Of a stretch of 64,000 bases of DNA, positions 28,293-38,932 are shown piece by piece. The notes beneath the pieces were generated by a model, which made no database searches, had not been told where the DNA came from, and saw nothing but the letters and a program-made list of their open reading frames with translations. A program made the position numbers and the translations under genes. Source of the stretch: Streptomyces sp. RerS4 (lineage in GTDB: Bacteria; Actinomycetota; Actinomycetes; Streptomycetales; Streptomycetaceae). Location: the NCBI RefSeq assembly GCF_023515955.1, contig NZ_CP097322.1, positions 5,194,501 to 5,258,500 of the forward strand, in the 5' to 3' direction. Numbering within the stretch: the first letter of the stretch is position 1; each line of letters opens with the position of its first letter.

Positions 28293-29406
28293 CCCGGGCC
28301 CCGCCTGAGCCGACCCGGGCCCCCGCCCGCGCCCCGCCCCCGGCCGTCACGCCGCCGGGCGGGGCCGTTCCTCCGCCGCGCCCGCCGTCGTCGCGTCGGG
28401 CTCCGGATCCGGGTCCGCGTCCATCGCGGGCAGCGGAGCTGCTGCCCCTGCTCGACCTCGTGCGGCGCCGCCGCGCGGACGGCGCCGCCGGCGCGGACGG
28501 CGCCGCCGGCGCGGACGGCGCCGCCGGCGCGGACGGCGCCGCCGGCGCGGACGGCGCCGCCGGCGCGGACGGCGCCGCCGGCGCGGACGGCGCCGCCGGC
28601 GCGGACGGCGCCGCCGGCGCGGACGGGGCCGCGGGCGGGGTCGTGGACTGGGCCGCGCGTTCCAGGAAGCGCAGCAGCTCCACCGGGAACGGCAACACCA
28701 GCGTGGAGTTCTTCTCCGCCGCCACCGCCACCACCGTCTGCAGCAGACGCAGCTGGAGCGCGGCCGGCTGCTCCGACATCACCGCCGCCGCCTCCGCCAG
28801 CTTCTTCGACGCCTGGAGCTCCGCGTCCGCGTTGATCACCCGGGCCCGCCGCTCGCGGTCGGCCTCCGCCTGGCGGGCCATGGACCGTTTCATCGTCTCC
28901 GGCAGCGAGACGTCCTTGATCTCGACCCGGTCGATCTGCACGCCCCAGCCGATCGCCGGACTGTCGATCATCAGCTCCAGGCCCTGGTTCAGCTTCTCCC
29001 GGTTCGACAGGAGGTCGTCCAGGTCCGATTTGCCGATGATCGACCGCAGCGAGGTCTGCGCCATCTGCGAGACGGCGAACCGGTAGTCCTCCACCTCGAT
29101 GATCGCGCTCGCCGCGTCGACCACCTTGAAGTACACGACCGCGTCCACCCGCACCGTCACGTTGTCCCGCGTGATGCCCTCCTGGGCCGGCACGGGCAAC
29201 GTCACGATCTGCAGGTTCACCTTCCGCAGCCGGTCCACCACGGGGACGATGACCGTGAACCCCGGGGGCCGCACCCCCGGGCGCAGCCGACCGAAGCGGA
29301 ACACCACGCCGCGTTCGTACTGCTTCACCACCCGGGCGGCCGCGCCCAGGTACACCGCGATACCCGTGGCGGCGGCGATGCCCGCTGTCAGGAGTTCTTC
29401 GACCAT
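28165..29406 (-). CDS. Slipin / SPFH (band 7) membrane protein with repeat-expanded C-terminus
   Basis: After one N-terminal membrane helix (LLTAGIAAATGIAVYLGAAA) comes an SPFH/band-7 domain: VKQYERGVVFRFGRL, PGFTVIVPVVDRL, VDAVVYFKV and QTSLRSIIGKSDLDDLLSNR. Slipins form oligomers in membrane microdomains. After LRFLERAAQ the protein becomes an (APAAPS)n repeat, and the frame then runs on as an Arg-rich tail into the proS gene to 28165. That tail is probably an artefact: in another frame coding-like sequence (PLPAMDADPDPEPDATTAG) leads to a stop at 28347. So I expect the true end near 28347, with one or two shifts in the repeat. ATG 29406 has GGCAGGTGG upstream. Confidence 0.78.
   Translation of the reverse strand: MVEELLTAGIAAATGIAVYLGAAARVVKQYERGVVFRFGRLRPGVRPPGFTVIVPVVDRLRKVNLQIVTLPVPAQEGITRDNVTVRVDAVVYFKVVDAASAIIEVEDYRFAVSQMAQTSLRSIIGKSDLDDLLSNREKLNQGLELMIDSPAIGWGVQIDRVEIKDVSLPETMKRSMARQAEADRERRARVINADAELQASKKLAEAAAVMSEQPAALQLRLLQTVVAVAAEKNSTLVLPFPVELLRFLERAAQSTTPPAAPSAPAAPSAPAAPSAPAAPSAPAAPSAPAAPSAPAAPSAPAAPSAPAAPSARRRRTRSSRGSSSAARDGRGPGSGARRDDGGRGGGTAPPGGVTAGGGARAGARVGSGGARVSSGGRGRRPAGVPRGCPWSGPGVPRSRRRSGVRRRGSTARR
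28464..28624. repeat. 18-bp tandem repeat inside the slipin gene
   Basis: Eight perfect copies of GGCGCCGCCGGCGCGGAC lie at 28481-28624, preceded at 28464-28480 by a 17-base copy that lacks one G. On the coding (minus) strand each full copy adds six residues (APAAPS). The short copy changes the reading frame. This is a slippage-prone minisatellite likely to vary between strains. Confidence 0.92.
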
Positions 29407-29454
29407 GACGGCCACCTGCCCCTGCCGGGCCTACCTTCCTACCTACGGTATGCC

Positions 29455-30357
29455 CTACAACCAGGCCGCGAACTCCAACAGCAGCTCCGCGTCCCGCCGC
29501 CGCCCGGCCGCCAGCGCCCGGTTGCCGGACTCCACCGCCCGGAAGACCGTCCAGCCCCGCAGCCGGTCGCGATCCACCTCCAGCGAGTCCGCGAGCTTGT
29601 TCACCCGGCGACGGGCCCCGGCCGCCCCCGCCGACGTGGCCACCTGGTCCTCCACCCGGTCACGGACCAGCCGCGCCAAGTCGTAGGCCCGCTCGCCGAC
29701 CAAGGGCTCGGGGCCCACCGTCAGCCACGGCGCCCGCTCGCCCGCCAGCACCTTGCCCTGCCGGAAGTTCCCGTGCAGCAGCAACCGTTCGCCCGGCGAC
29801 GCCGTCAGCTCCTCGCGCAGCGCCATCGCCGTGTCCGCCAGACTCCGCAGCTCCGACGGCGCCGCGCGCAGGGCCGCGCACTGGGCGGACGTACGCTCCG
29901 CCACCGTCTCGAACGGGTGCCCGGCCGGCGGCTCCACCCACAGCCGCCGCAGCGTGCCGCACGCCTCCAGCAGGGCCTTCGCCTCCGGCAGCGAGCGCAG
30001 CGACACCTCCGGGTGGAGGCGTTCCAACAGGACGCCCCCGTCCTCCTCGTGGTGGCGCGAGTCGAGGACCCGTACGGCCCCGAAACCACCCCAGTGGGCG
30101 AGCGCGGCCAGCTCCCGGTCCGGCCGGGCCCCCGGAGGCGCCAACTTCAGCGCGGCCGGGGTGCCGTCGGCGTACCGGACGAGGAGCACCAGACTGCTGC
30201 GCCCACCCGGGGCCTGGACCCGCTGGGCCACCACCTTCCGCCGCTCCAGCGCCTCGTCGGCCAGCTCGGGCAACCGCCCGAGCCACTCCGTGTCCCGCGC
30301 CGATGCCGGCAGCTCGCCGAGCGCCCGGACGAGTCGCTGCGGCGGTTCGAAAGCCAT
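29455..30357 (-). CDS. Aminoglycoside/streptomycin-kinase-fold protein, predicted pseudokinase
   Basis: A 300-residue protein of the streptomycin 6-kinase/APH fold. The N-lobe lysine is kept (PAALKLA, Lys71). The C-lobe pattern is recognisable, but the catalytic positions are changed. Where active relatives have HGDLHPGN the protein has HGNFRQGK (195-202), so the catalytic Asp is Asn197 and the metal-binding Asn is Lys202. Where they have IDPKPLVG it has VGPEPLVG (214-221), so the metal Asp is Gly215. GERAYDLARLVRDR follows as usual. I infer a binding or regulatory role without phosphotransfer. It lies 49 bases upstream of the slipin start in a four-gene unit. Confidence 0.75.
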   Translation of the reverse strand: MAFEPPQRLVRALGELPASARDTEWLGRLPELADEALERRKVVAQRVQAPGGRSSLVLLVRYADGTPAALKLAPPGARPDRELAALAHWGGFGAVRVLDSRHHEEDGGVLLERLHPEVSLRSLPEAKALLEACGTLRRLWVEPPAGHPFETVAERTSAQCAALRAAPSELRSLADTAMALREELTASPGERLLLHGNFRQGKVLAGERAPWLTVGPEPLVGERAYDLARLVRDRVEDQVATSAGAAGARRRVNKLADSLEVDRDRLRGWTVFRAVESGNRALAAGRRRDAELLLEFAAWL

Positions 30358-30373
30358 GCGTGCGTGGTCCCTT

Positions 30374-30832
30374 TCAGCTGTTGCGGGCTCGCTCCGAACG
30401 TTCCGAGAGCCCAGGGAAGGCTACGCCGACCCCGCGCCAGCGTGCCGCGCGCACGGCCGCGGCGCTCAGCGCGTCTGCCGCCTCCCGGCGCAACCGGCCG
30501 TCCGCCGACCGGACGAGATCGGAGTACGCGCCCGCCACCCGGTCCTCGATCTCCGCCGCCAACCGCTCCGTGTCCGCCGGGGAACGCAGCTCGAACGGCA
30601 GGGCGTACGCCGCCTCGCTCGGCTGCGGCGCCCCGCCCAGCTCACGCACCGTCCGGGTCAGCGCGTCCCGGCGCGCGAGGTGCGCCCCGTAGGCCTCCCG
30701 GGCCTCGCCGGCGCGGCCGGGCGCGCTGCGGGCGCCGATGACCCCGTAGCCGTACACCGCCGCGTGCTCGGCGGCCAGCGCGGCCTGGGCGGCCTGCAGG
30801 GGCCGGTTCGCGGGGGAGGTTTCGCGCTTCAC
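30374..30832 (-). CDS. Ferritin-like domain protein (DUF4439)
   Basis: A 152-residue helical protein. LQAAQAALAAEHAAVYGYGVIG near the N-terminus, followed by HLARRDALTRTVRELG and later AEIEDRVAGAYSDLV, matches the four-helix DUF4439 ferritin-like family. The Glu/His residues of the first two helices could bind metal, but a full diiron set is not certain. The GTG start at 30832 overlaps the stop of the lipoprotein gene by four bases, so the two are coupled. Confidence 0.8.
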   Translation of the reverse strand: MKRETSPANRPLQAAQAALAAEHAAVYGYGVIGARSAPGRAGEAREAYGAHLARRDALTRTVRELGGAPQPSEAAYALPFELRSPADTERLAAEIEDRVAGAYSDLVRSADGRLRREAADALSAAAVRAARWRGVGVAFPGLSERSERARNS

Positions 30833-31419
30833 GAGGCGGCTCCGGGGTTCGTGGTCAGCAGGTACGCGTGGACGGCGCCGCAGGCCGCCACCGAGGCCAG
30901 CATCCGGGCCAGTTCCCCGGGGGCGCCGGCCAGCGCGATGGTCCGCGCCTCGGACAGGCTCCGCTCGGCGTCGGCCAGCGCGCCTACGGCCTCGGCGGGC
31001 TGCGCGGGCACGGGCTCCCGGCTCGCGGCCGGGGCGCCGGGGCGCCGGCGGAGGAGCCGCCGACGGCGACGCCTTGGCGTGCGGGAGGCCCCGGCGGCCG
31101 CGCCGGGCGAGGCCGAGGCCTTCCCCTCCGGGGCCGGGAAGGCCAGCGCGGAGGCGTGCGCGGCGACGGCGGCGCGCAGCGGCGCGAGGCGTTCGGCGAG
31201 GGCGGGATGGGCCGCGAGGGTGGCGTCGTAACGTTCCAGCAGTTGCTCGCTCTCACGCACGGCCGCCTCCCGCATCCGCCGTTCGAGTGGAATCCCGGAA
31301 TCGGCCCCGGACGGGTCGCCCCCGCCGGTGCACCCGGTGAGCAACGCGGCCCCGGCCGCTCCGGCGGCTCCGGCGAGCAGGCTCCTTCGCGAGGGCCTCA
31401 AGGGCAGGGTCCAGGGCAC
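30829..31419 (-). CDS. Lipoprotein of unknown function
   Basis: About 196 residues. The N-terminus has a twin-Arg pair (RPSRRSLLAG), an Ala/Gly-rich hydrophobic stretch and a lipobox LLTGC, so it should be a membrane-anchored lipoprotein. The mature part is helical (ESEQLLERYDATLAAHPALAERL, then PGELARMLASVAACGAVHAYLL), similar in style to the ferritin-like partner that follows. GTG 31419 with GAGGAC upstream is the best start; the frame is open further upstream without coding character. An Arg-rich run (about SRTPRRRRRRLLRRRPGAP) looks out of place and could come from two compensating shifts. Confidence 0.72.
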   Translation of the reverse strand: MPWTLPLRPSRRSLLAGAAGAAGAALLTGCTGGGDPSGADSGIPLERRMREAAVRESEQLLERYDATLAAHPALAERLAPLRAAVAAHASALAFPAPEGKASASPGAAAGASRTPRRRRRRLLRRRPGAPAASREPVPAQPAEAVGALADAERSLSEARTIALAGAPGELARMLASVAACGAVHAYLLTTNPGAAS

Positions 31420-31577
31420 GGCGACGTCCTCGGGGGTGATGTCGGGGCAGGGTGTGATCACGGTACCCGGGGGCGCCCAGGACGGCGCGGACGGCAACAC
31501 CCTCCGCGACCGGATACCCTTTGACCTGACACGCGACGGAAAACCACAACAGCACACGCGGCCGAGGAGTCACCCGG

Positions 31578-32087
31578 ATGAGCACCACCCAGAGCGACAG
31601 GCTGCGCGGACTGCTGGAGCCGCTCGTCACCGCCAAGGGCCTGGACCTGGAGGACATCGAACTGTCCAAGGCAGGCCGCCGCCGGATGCTGCGGATCGTC
31701 GTGGATTCCGATGAGGGTCTCGACCTGGACCTGTGCGCCGAGCTGAGCCGTGAGATCTCCGACAAGCTCGACGAGACCGACGTGATGGGCGAGGACGAGT
31801 ACCAGCTTGAGGTCAGCTCTCCGGGCGCGGACCGCCCGCTCACCGAGCGCCGTCACTACGTACGGGCCATCGGCCGTCTCGTGAAGTTTCAGCTGTCCGC
31901 CGAGGGTGACAAGGGTGAGGAACTGATCGCCCGCATCCTCGACGTCGACGACGAGGGCATGGACCTCGAAGTTCCGGGCGTGAAGGGCCGCAAGGCGACC
32001 GCCCGCCGCATCGCGTTCACCGACATCGCCAAGGCGCGTGTCGAGATCGAGTTCAACCGCAAGGACAAGAAGGAAGAGGAGGCGTAG
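31578..32087 (+). CDS. rimP: Ribosome maturation factor RimP
   Basis: A 169-residue small protein needed for 30S subunit assembly. It has the RimP pattern: LEPLVTAKGLDLEDIEL, LRIVVDSDEGLDLDLCAELSREIS and LEVSSPGADRPLTERRHY, then an SH3-like C-terminal domain and an acidic/lysine tail. It opens the rimP-nusA-ylxR-infB operon, and its stop is three bases from the nusA start. Confidence 0.95.
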   Translation: MSTTQSDRLRGLLEPLVTAKGLDLEDIELSKAGRRRMLRIVVDSDEGLDLDLCAELSREISDKLDETDVMGEDEYQLEVSSPGADRPLTERRHYVRAIGRLVKFQLSAEGDKGEELIARILDVDDEGMDLEVPGVKGRKATARRIAFTDIAKARVEIEFNRKDKKEEEA

Positions 32088-32089
32088 CC

Positions 32090-33133
32090 GTGGACATCGA
32101 CATGAGTGCCCTGCGGGGTCTGGTCCGGGAGAAGGAGATCTCCTTCGACCTGCTCGTCGAGGCGATCGAGTCGGCCCTCCTCATCGCGTACCACCGCACC
32201 GAGGGGAGCTTCCGGCGCGCGCGTGTCGTGCTGGACCGCACCAACGGACACGTGGTCGTGTGGGCGACCGAGGACCCGAGGGACCTTGAGGAGGGCCAGG
32301 AGCCCAAGGAGTTCGACGACACCCCGTCGGACTTCGGACGGATCGCCGCGACGACCGCCAAGCAGGTGATCCTCCAGCGTCTGCGCGACGCCGAGGACGA
32401 CCTGACCTTCGGCGAGTTCGCCGGCCGCGAGGGCGACGTCATCACCGGCGTCGTCCAGCAGGGCAAGGACCCCAAGAACGTCCTCGTCGACATCGGCAAG
32501 CTGGAGGCCATCCTGCCGGTTCAGGAGCAGGTCCCCGGTGAGGAGTACCCGCACGGGCTCCGCCTGAAGGCGTACGTCGTGCGAGTGGCGAAGGGCGTGC
32601 GCGGTCCGTCCGTGACCCTCTCGCGCACCCACCCGAACCTGGTGAAGAAGCTGTTCGCGCTGGAGGTCCCGGAGATCGCCGACGGCAGCGTCGAGATCTC
32701 CGCGATCGCCCGCGAGGCCGGCCACCGCACCAAGATCGCCGTCCGGTCCACCCGTTCGGGCCTCAACCCGAAGGGCGCCTGCATCGGCCCGATGGGCAGC
32801 CGCGTGCGCAACGTGATGGCCGAACTGCACGGCGAGAAGATCGACATCGTCGACTGGTCGGACGACCCGGCGGAGATGGTGGCCAACGCGCTGTCGCCCG
32901 CCCGGGTGAGCAAGGTCGAGGTCGTGGACTGGGACTCCCGGTCCGCCCGCGTCACCGTGCCCGACTACCAGCTGTCGCTGGCCATCGGCAAGGAGGGCCA
33001 GAACGCCCGCCTCGCCGCACGCCTGACCGGCTGGCGCATCGACATCCGCCCCGACACCGAGGTGCCCTCGGACGAGGACGGCGGCCGGGACGGCCGGGAC
33101 TCCCGGGACTCCCGGGACTCCGGCCGGGAATAA
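32090..33133 (+). CDS. nusA: Transcription termination/antitermination factor NusA
   Basis: A 347-residue NusA of the short actinobacterial form. The N-terminal RNA-polymerase-binding domain is followed by an S1 domain (GDVITGVVQQGKDPKNVLVDIGKL) and two KH domains (KGACIGPMGSRVRNVMAEL, and later AIGKEGQNARLAARLTGWRI). It lacks the C-terminal acidic repeats of the E. coli protein and ends in a Asp/Ser/Arg-rich tail with a repeated DSR motif. GTG 32090 (VDIDMSALRG) is the start, directly after rimP. Confidence 0.95.
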   Translation: MDIDMSALRGLVREKEISFDLLVEAIESALLIAYHRTEGSFRRARVVLDRTNGHVVVWATEDPRDLEEGQEPKEFDDTPSDFGRIAATTAKQVILQRLRDAEDDLTFGEFAGREGDVITGVVQQGKDPKNVLVDIGKLEAILPVQEQVPGEEYPHGLRLKAYVVRVAKGVRGPSVTLSRTHPNLVKKLFALEVPEIADGSVEISAIAREAGHRTKIAVRSTRSGLNPKGACIGPMGSRVRNVMAELHGEKIDIVDWSDDPAEMVANALSPARVSKVEVVDWDSRSARVTVPDYQLSLAIGKEGQNARLAARLTGWRIDIRPDTEVPSDEDGGRDGRDSRDSRDSGRE

Positions 33134-33167
33134 ATCGCTACCGACCGGAGGTTTCCGGACGGTAGAC

Positions 33168-33192
33168 AGGGACCCTCGAACCGGGGGTCCCT
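33168..33192 (+). promoter_or_regulatory. Hairpin between nusA and ylxR
   Basis: An 8-bp perfect stem (33168-33175 with 33185-33192) lies in the 145-base gap after nusA, just after another imperfect stem near 33139-33163. It could attenuate transcription into ylxR-infB. There is no T tract. Confidence 0.4.
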
Positions 33193-33278
33193 CCGGGAAC
33201 ACCACCCGGGATCACAACGACATCCGTTCGATTTTTCACCTGAAGGGGTGAGGTCGGTACGGGGAGGTAGACTTAGGC

Positions 33279-33566
33279 GTGTCTGGCCGGACGCAAGCCC
33301 GCGCATGCCCCGAACGCACCTGTGTGGGGTGTCGGGAGCGAGCGGCCAAGAGCGATCTGCTGCGCATCGTGGCGATCGAGGACCAATGCGTCCCCGATCC
33401 TCGCGGTACGCTGCCCGGCCGGGGCGCCTACGTGCACCCCGCCGCGGTCTGCCTCGACCAGGCGGTCCGCCGCAGAGCGTTCCCCCGGGCCCTCCGGTCC
33501 GCAGGAACGCTCGACACGACGGAACTGCGCGCAGCCCTGGCCCTCACGGCCGGGGCGACACCGTAA
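33279..33566 (+). CDS. ylxR: YlxR-family RNA-binding protein (DUF448)
   Basis: A 95-residue basic protein of the YlxR family, with the signature PERTCVGCRERAAKSDLLRI, the conserved PGRGAYVHP and a C-terminal basic RRAFPRAL. YlxR binds RNA and is found between nusA and infB in many bacteria, as here. GTG 33279 has GGGGAGGT about 10 bases upstream. Confidence 0.92.
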   Translation: MSGRTQARACPERTCVGCRERAAKSDLLRIVAIEDQCVPDPRGTLPGRGAYVHPAAVCLDQAVRRRAFPRALRSAGTLDTTELRAALALTAGATP

Positions 33567-33634
33567 GAAGAAGTACGGCACGGACACCCCGTGCGGTCAG
33601 GTACCTCGCGAGTTGGAAGTAGGTCGAGATTGCG

Positions 33635-33710
33635 ATGAGCACTCGATGAGTACGCGATGAGTACGCCCATGAAGTAGCGACGGTCCGGCGTAACCCGGAC
33701 CTAAAAGGAG
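33635..33710 (+). promoter_or_regulatory. infB leader with three chained mini-ORFs and a hairpin at the ribosome site
   Basis: Three very short ORFs follow one another with stop/start overlaps: ATG 33635 (MSTR, stop 33647-33649), ATG 33646 (MSTR, stop 33658-33660) and ATG 33657 (MSTPMK, stop 33675-33677). The 11-base unit CGATGAGTACG is nearly repeated. A 7-bp hairpin (33682-33688 with 33695-33701) then ends just before the strong ribosome site AAAAGGAG at 33703-33710. The arrangement would allow control of infB translation; whether the mini-ORFs are translated is not known. Confidence 0.5.
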
Positions 33711-33714
33711 CGAA

Positions 33715-36805
<3,091 letters not shown>

Positions 36806-36835
36806 GCGCGAGGCACATCGCACCGTGTCGTAACC

Positions 36836-36874
36836 CCGGGGCCGGTCGGCGGAATATCCGTCGATCGGCCCCGG
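36836..36874 (+). terminator. Hairpin after infB
   Basis: A 17-bp stem (36836-36852 with 36858-36874, including two G-T pairs) and a 5-base loop (AATAT) lie 31 bases after the infB stop. It is likely a full or partial terminator before ylxP. Confidence 0.65.
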
Positions 36875-36958
36875 CCGTTGCGTGTACCGTTCTGGTGACC
36901 CTGCCGCGCGTCGGCCGGCAGGCCACCTAACCCGAACCGGCGGGACATCCGGAACTGC

Positions 36959-37252
36959 ATGTACGTGGGGACTCTGTCCTTCGATCTGCTCCTCGGCGAC
37001 GTTCATTCGTTGAAGGAGAAACGCTCCGTCGTCCGGCCCATCGTCGCCGAGCTCCAACGCAAGTTCTCCGTGAGCGCGGCCGAGGTGGGCGACCAGGATC
37101 TGCACCGCAGGGCCCGTATAGGGGTCGCCTTGGTGAGCGGGGACGCGGGGTTCCTCTCGGACGTACTGGACCGCTGTGAGCGGCTGGTCGCGGCACGTCC
37201 GGAAGTGGAGCTGTTGTCGGTGCGACGGCGGATCCACGGTGATGAAGACTGA
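36959..37252 (+). CDS. YlxP-family protein (DUF503)
   Basis: A 97-residue protein of the DUF503/YlxP family, normally found between infB and rbfA. It contains MYVGTLSFDLLLGDVHSLKEKRSV and the RRARIGVALVSGD region. Function is not established; a link to ribosome assembly is suggested by its conserved place. Confidence 0.88.
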   Translation: MYVGTLSFDLLLGDVHSLKEKRSVVRPIVAELQRKFSVSAAEVGDQDLHRRARIGVALVSGDAGFLSDVLDRCERLVAARPEVELLSVRRRIHGDED

Positions 37253-37277
37253 CAGCAAGCAATAAGGAGACGGACCA

Positions 37278-37730
37278 GTGGCCGACAATGCGCGGGCTAA
37301 GAAGCTGGCGGACCTCATCCGGGAGGTGGTGGCCGAGAAGCTGCAGCGTGGTGTCAAGGACCCCCGCCTCGGTACGCACGTGACCATCACGGACACCCGG
37401 GTCACCGGCGACCTGCGGGAGGCCACGGTCTTCTACACGGTCTACGGCGACGACGAGGACCGCGCCAGCGCGGCGGCGGGCCTGGAGAGCGCCAAGGGCG
37501 TCCTGCGCTCCGCGGTCGGTCGGGCGGCGGGGACCAAGTTCACCCCCACCCTGACCTTCGTCGCGGACGCCCTCCCGGAGAACGCCAAGACCATCGAGGA
37601 CCTCCTCAACAAGGCGCGCGCCTCCGACGCCCAGGTGCGCGAGGTCTCCTCCGGAGCCCAGTACGCCGGCGAGGCCGACCCGTACAAGAAGCCGGGCGAC
37701 GAGGACGACGAGGACGCAGCCGCGGAATGA
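37278..37730 (+). CDS. rbfA: Ribosome-binding factor A
   Basis: A 150-residue 30S assembly factor. It has the KH-like core pattern KLADLIREVVAEKLQRGVKD, then VTITDTRVTGDLREATVFYT and FVADALPENAKTIEDLL, and an acidic C-terminal tail. The GTG start 37278 has AAGGAGAC upstream. Its stop overlaps the truB start by four bases (ATGA). Confidence 0.94.
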   Translation: MADNARAKKLADLIREVVAEKLQRGVKDPRLGTHVTITDTRVTGDLREATVFYTVYGDDEDRASAAAGLESAKGVLRSAVGRAAGTKFTPTLTFVADALPENAKTIEDLLNKARASDAQVREVSSGAQYAGEADPYKKPGDEDDEDAAAE

Positions 37731-38635
37731 GCACCAACGCAGGGAAGACTCCGGACGGCCTGGTCATCGTCGACAAGCCGTCCGGTTTCACTTCGCACGA
37801 CGTGGTCGCCAAGATGCGCGGCATCGCCAAGACCCGCCGCGTCGGCCACGCCGGCACGCTCGACCCGATGGCGACGGGTGTCCTCGTCCTCGGCGTCGAG
37901 AAGGCCACCAAGCTCCTCGGGCACCTCGCGCTGACGGAGAAGGAGTACCTCGGGACGATCCGGCTCGGGCAGTACACCGTCACGGACGACGCCGAGGGCG
38001 AGATCACCGAGTCCGCGGACGCCTCCGGGGTGACCCGGGAGGCCGTGGACGCGGGGATCGCCAAGCTGACCGGCGAGATCATGCAGGTCCCGTCCAAGGT
38101 CAGCGCCATCAAGATCAAGGGCGTGCGCTCCTACAAGCGCGCCCGCGACGGCGAGGACTTCGAGATCCCGGCCCGGCCGGTCACCATCTCGTCGTTCCAG
38201 GTGTACGACATGCGCGAGGCCGAGGCCGAGGACGGCACCAAGGTCGTCGACCTCGTCGTCTCCGTCGTCTGCTCCAGCGGTACGTACATCCGCGCGCTCG
38301 CCCGCGACCTGGGCGCCGACCTGGGCGTGGGCGGTCACCTGACGGCGCTGCGCCGCACGCGCGTGGGCCCGTACAAGCTCGACAAGGCGCGCACGCTCGA
38401 CCAGCTCCAGGAGGAGCTGACCGTCATGCCGATCGGCGAGGCGGCGGCCGCCGCGTTCGCGCGGTGGGACCTGGACGCCCGCCGGGCGGGGCTGCTGGCC
38501 AACGGCGTGCGCATCGACATGCCGGACGAGTACAAGGACGGCCGCACGGTCGCCGTCTACGGGCCCGAGGGGCGGCTGCTGGGGCTCGTGGAGAGCAAGG
38601 GCGGCAAGGCGAAGTCGCTCGCGGTCTTCGTCTGA
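37727..38635 (+). CDS. truB: tRNA pseudouridine(55) synthase
   Basis: A 302-residue TruB, which makes pseudouridine 55 in the T loop of tRNAs. The catalytic Asp is residue 46 in GHAGTLDPMATGVL. KVSAIKIKGVRSYKRAR and YIRALARDLG are further family motifs, and the C-terminal domain is of actinobacterial type. It ends the rimP-truB operon and is followed by two strong hairpins. Confidence 0.95.
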   Translation: MSTNAGKTPDGLVIVDKPSGFTSHDVVAKMRGIAKTRRVGHAGTLDPMATGVLVLGVEKATKLLGHLALTEKEYLGTIRLGQYTVTDDAEGEITESADASGVTREAVDAGIAKLTGEIMQVPSKVSAIKIKGVRSYKRARDGEDFEIPARPVTISSFQVYDMREAEAEDGTKVVDLVVSVVCSSGTYIRALARDLGADLGVGGHLTALRRTRVGPYKLDKARTLDQLQEELTVMPIGEAAAAAFARWDLDARRAGLLANGVRIDMPDEYKDGRTVAVYGPEGRLLGLVESKGGKAKSLAVFV

Positions 38636-38665
38636 TCCGCGGGTGAGGGGCGTCCGCTCATCGAG

Positions 38666-38755
38666 CCGGGCCCGGCCGGGCGGTCTTCGCCGGCCGGGCC
38701 CGGTGTTCGTTGACGTGGAGCGGTGAGCGCGCGTCGCCGCCGCTCACCGCTCCAC
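38666..38755 (+). terminator. Double hairpin after truB
   Basis: Two perfect stems follow each other: 14 bp (38666-38679 with 38690-38703) and 15 bp (38715-38729 with 38741-38755). Together they should end the long rimP-truB transcript. The rest of the gap to 38932 shows no gene. Confidence 0.8.
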
Positions 38756-38932
38756 CACCCCCCTCGGATAGGTCTCTATCCACCCGACGCCGATAGTTCA
38801 CCCGTCCGAGCAGGCGCTCGGAGTGAATGGAGGGGGCGTAAGGGGGCGCTTTCGCCGCGCGTGCTTTTCGTGCCGATCTTCACTTGCCTACCGTCATGAC
38901 CACGGGTCCCGCGGCGGGGGAGTGGTGCGGCG

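Noticed and set aside
28464..28624. CRISPR-like array
   Set aside because: The copies follow directly without spacers, lie inside a coding frame, and no cas gene is near. It is a minisatellite.
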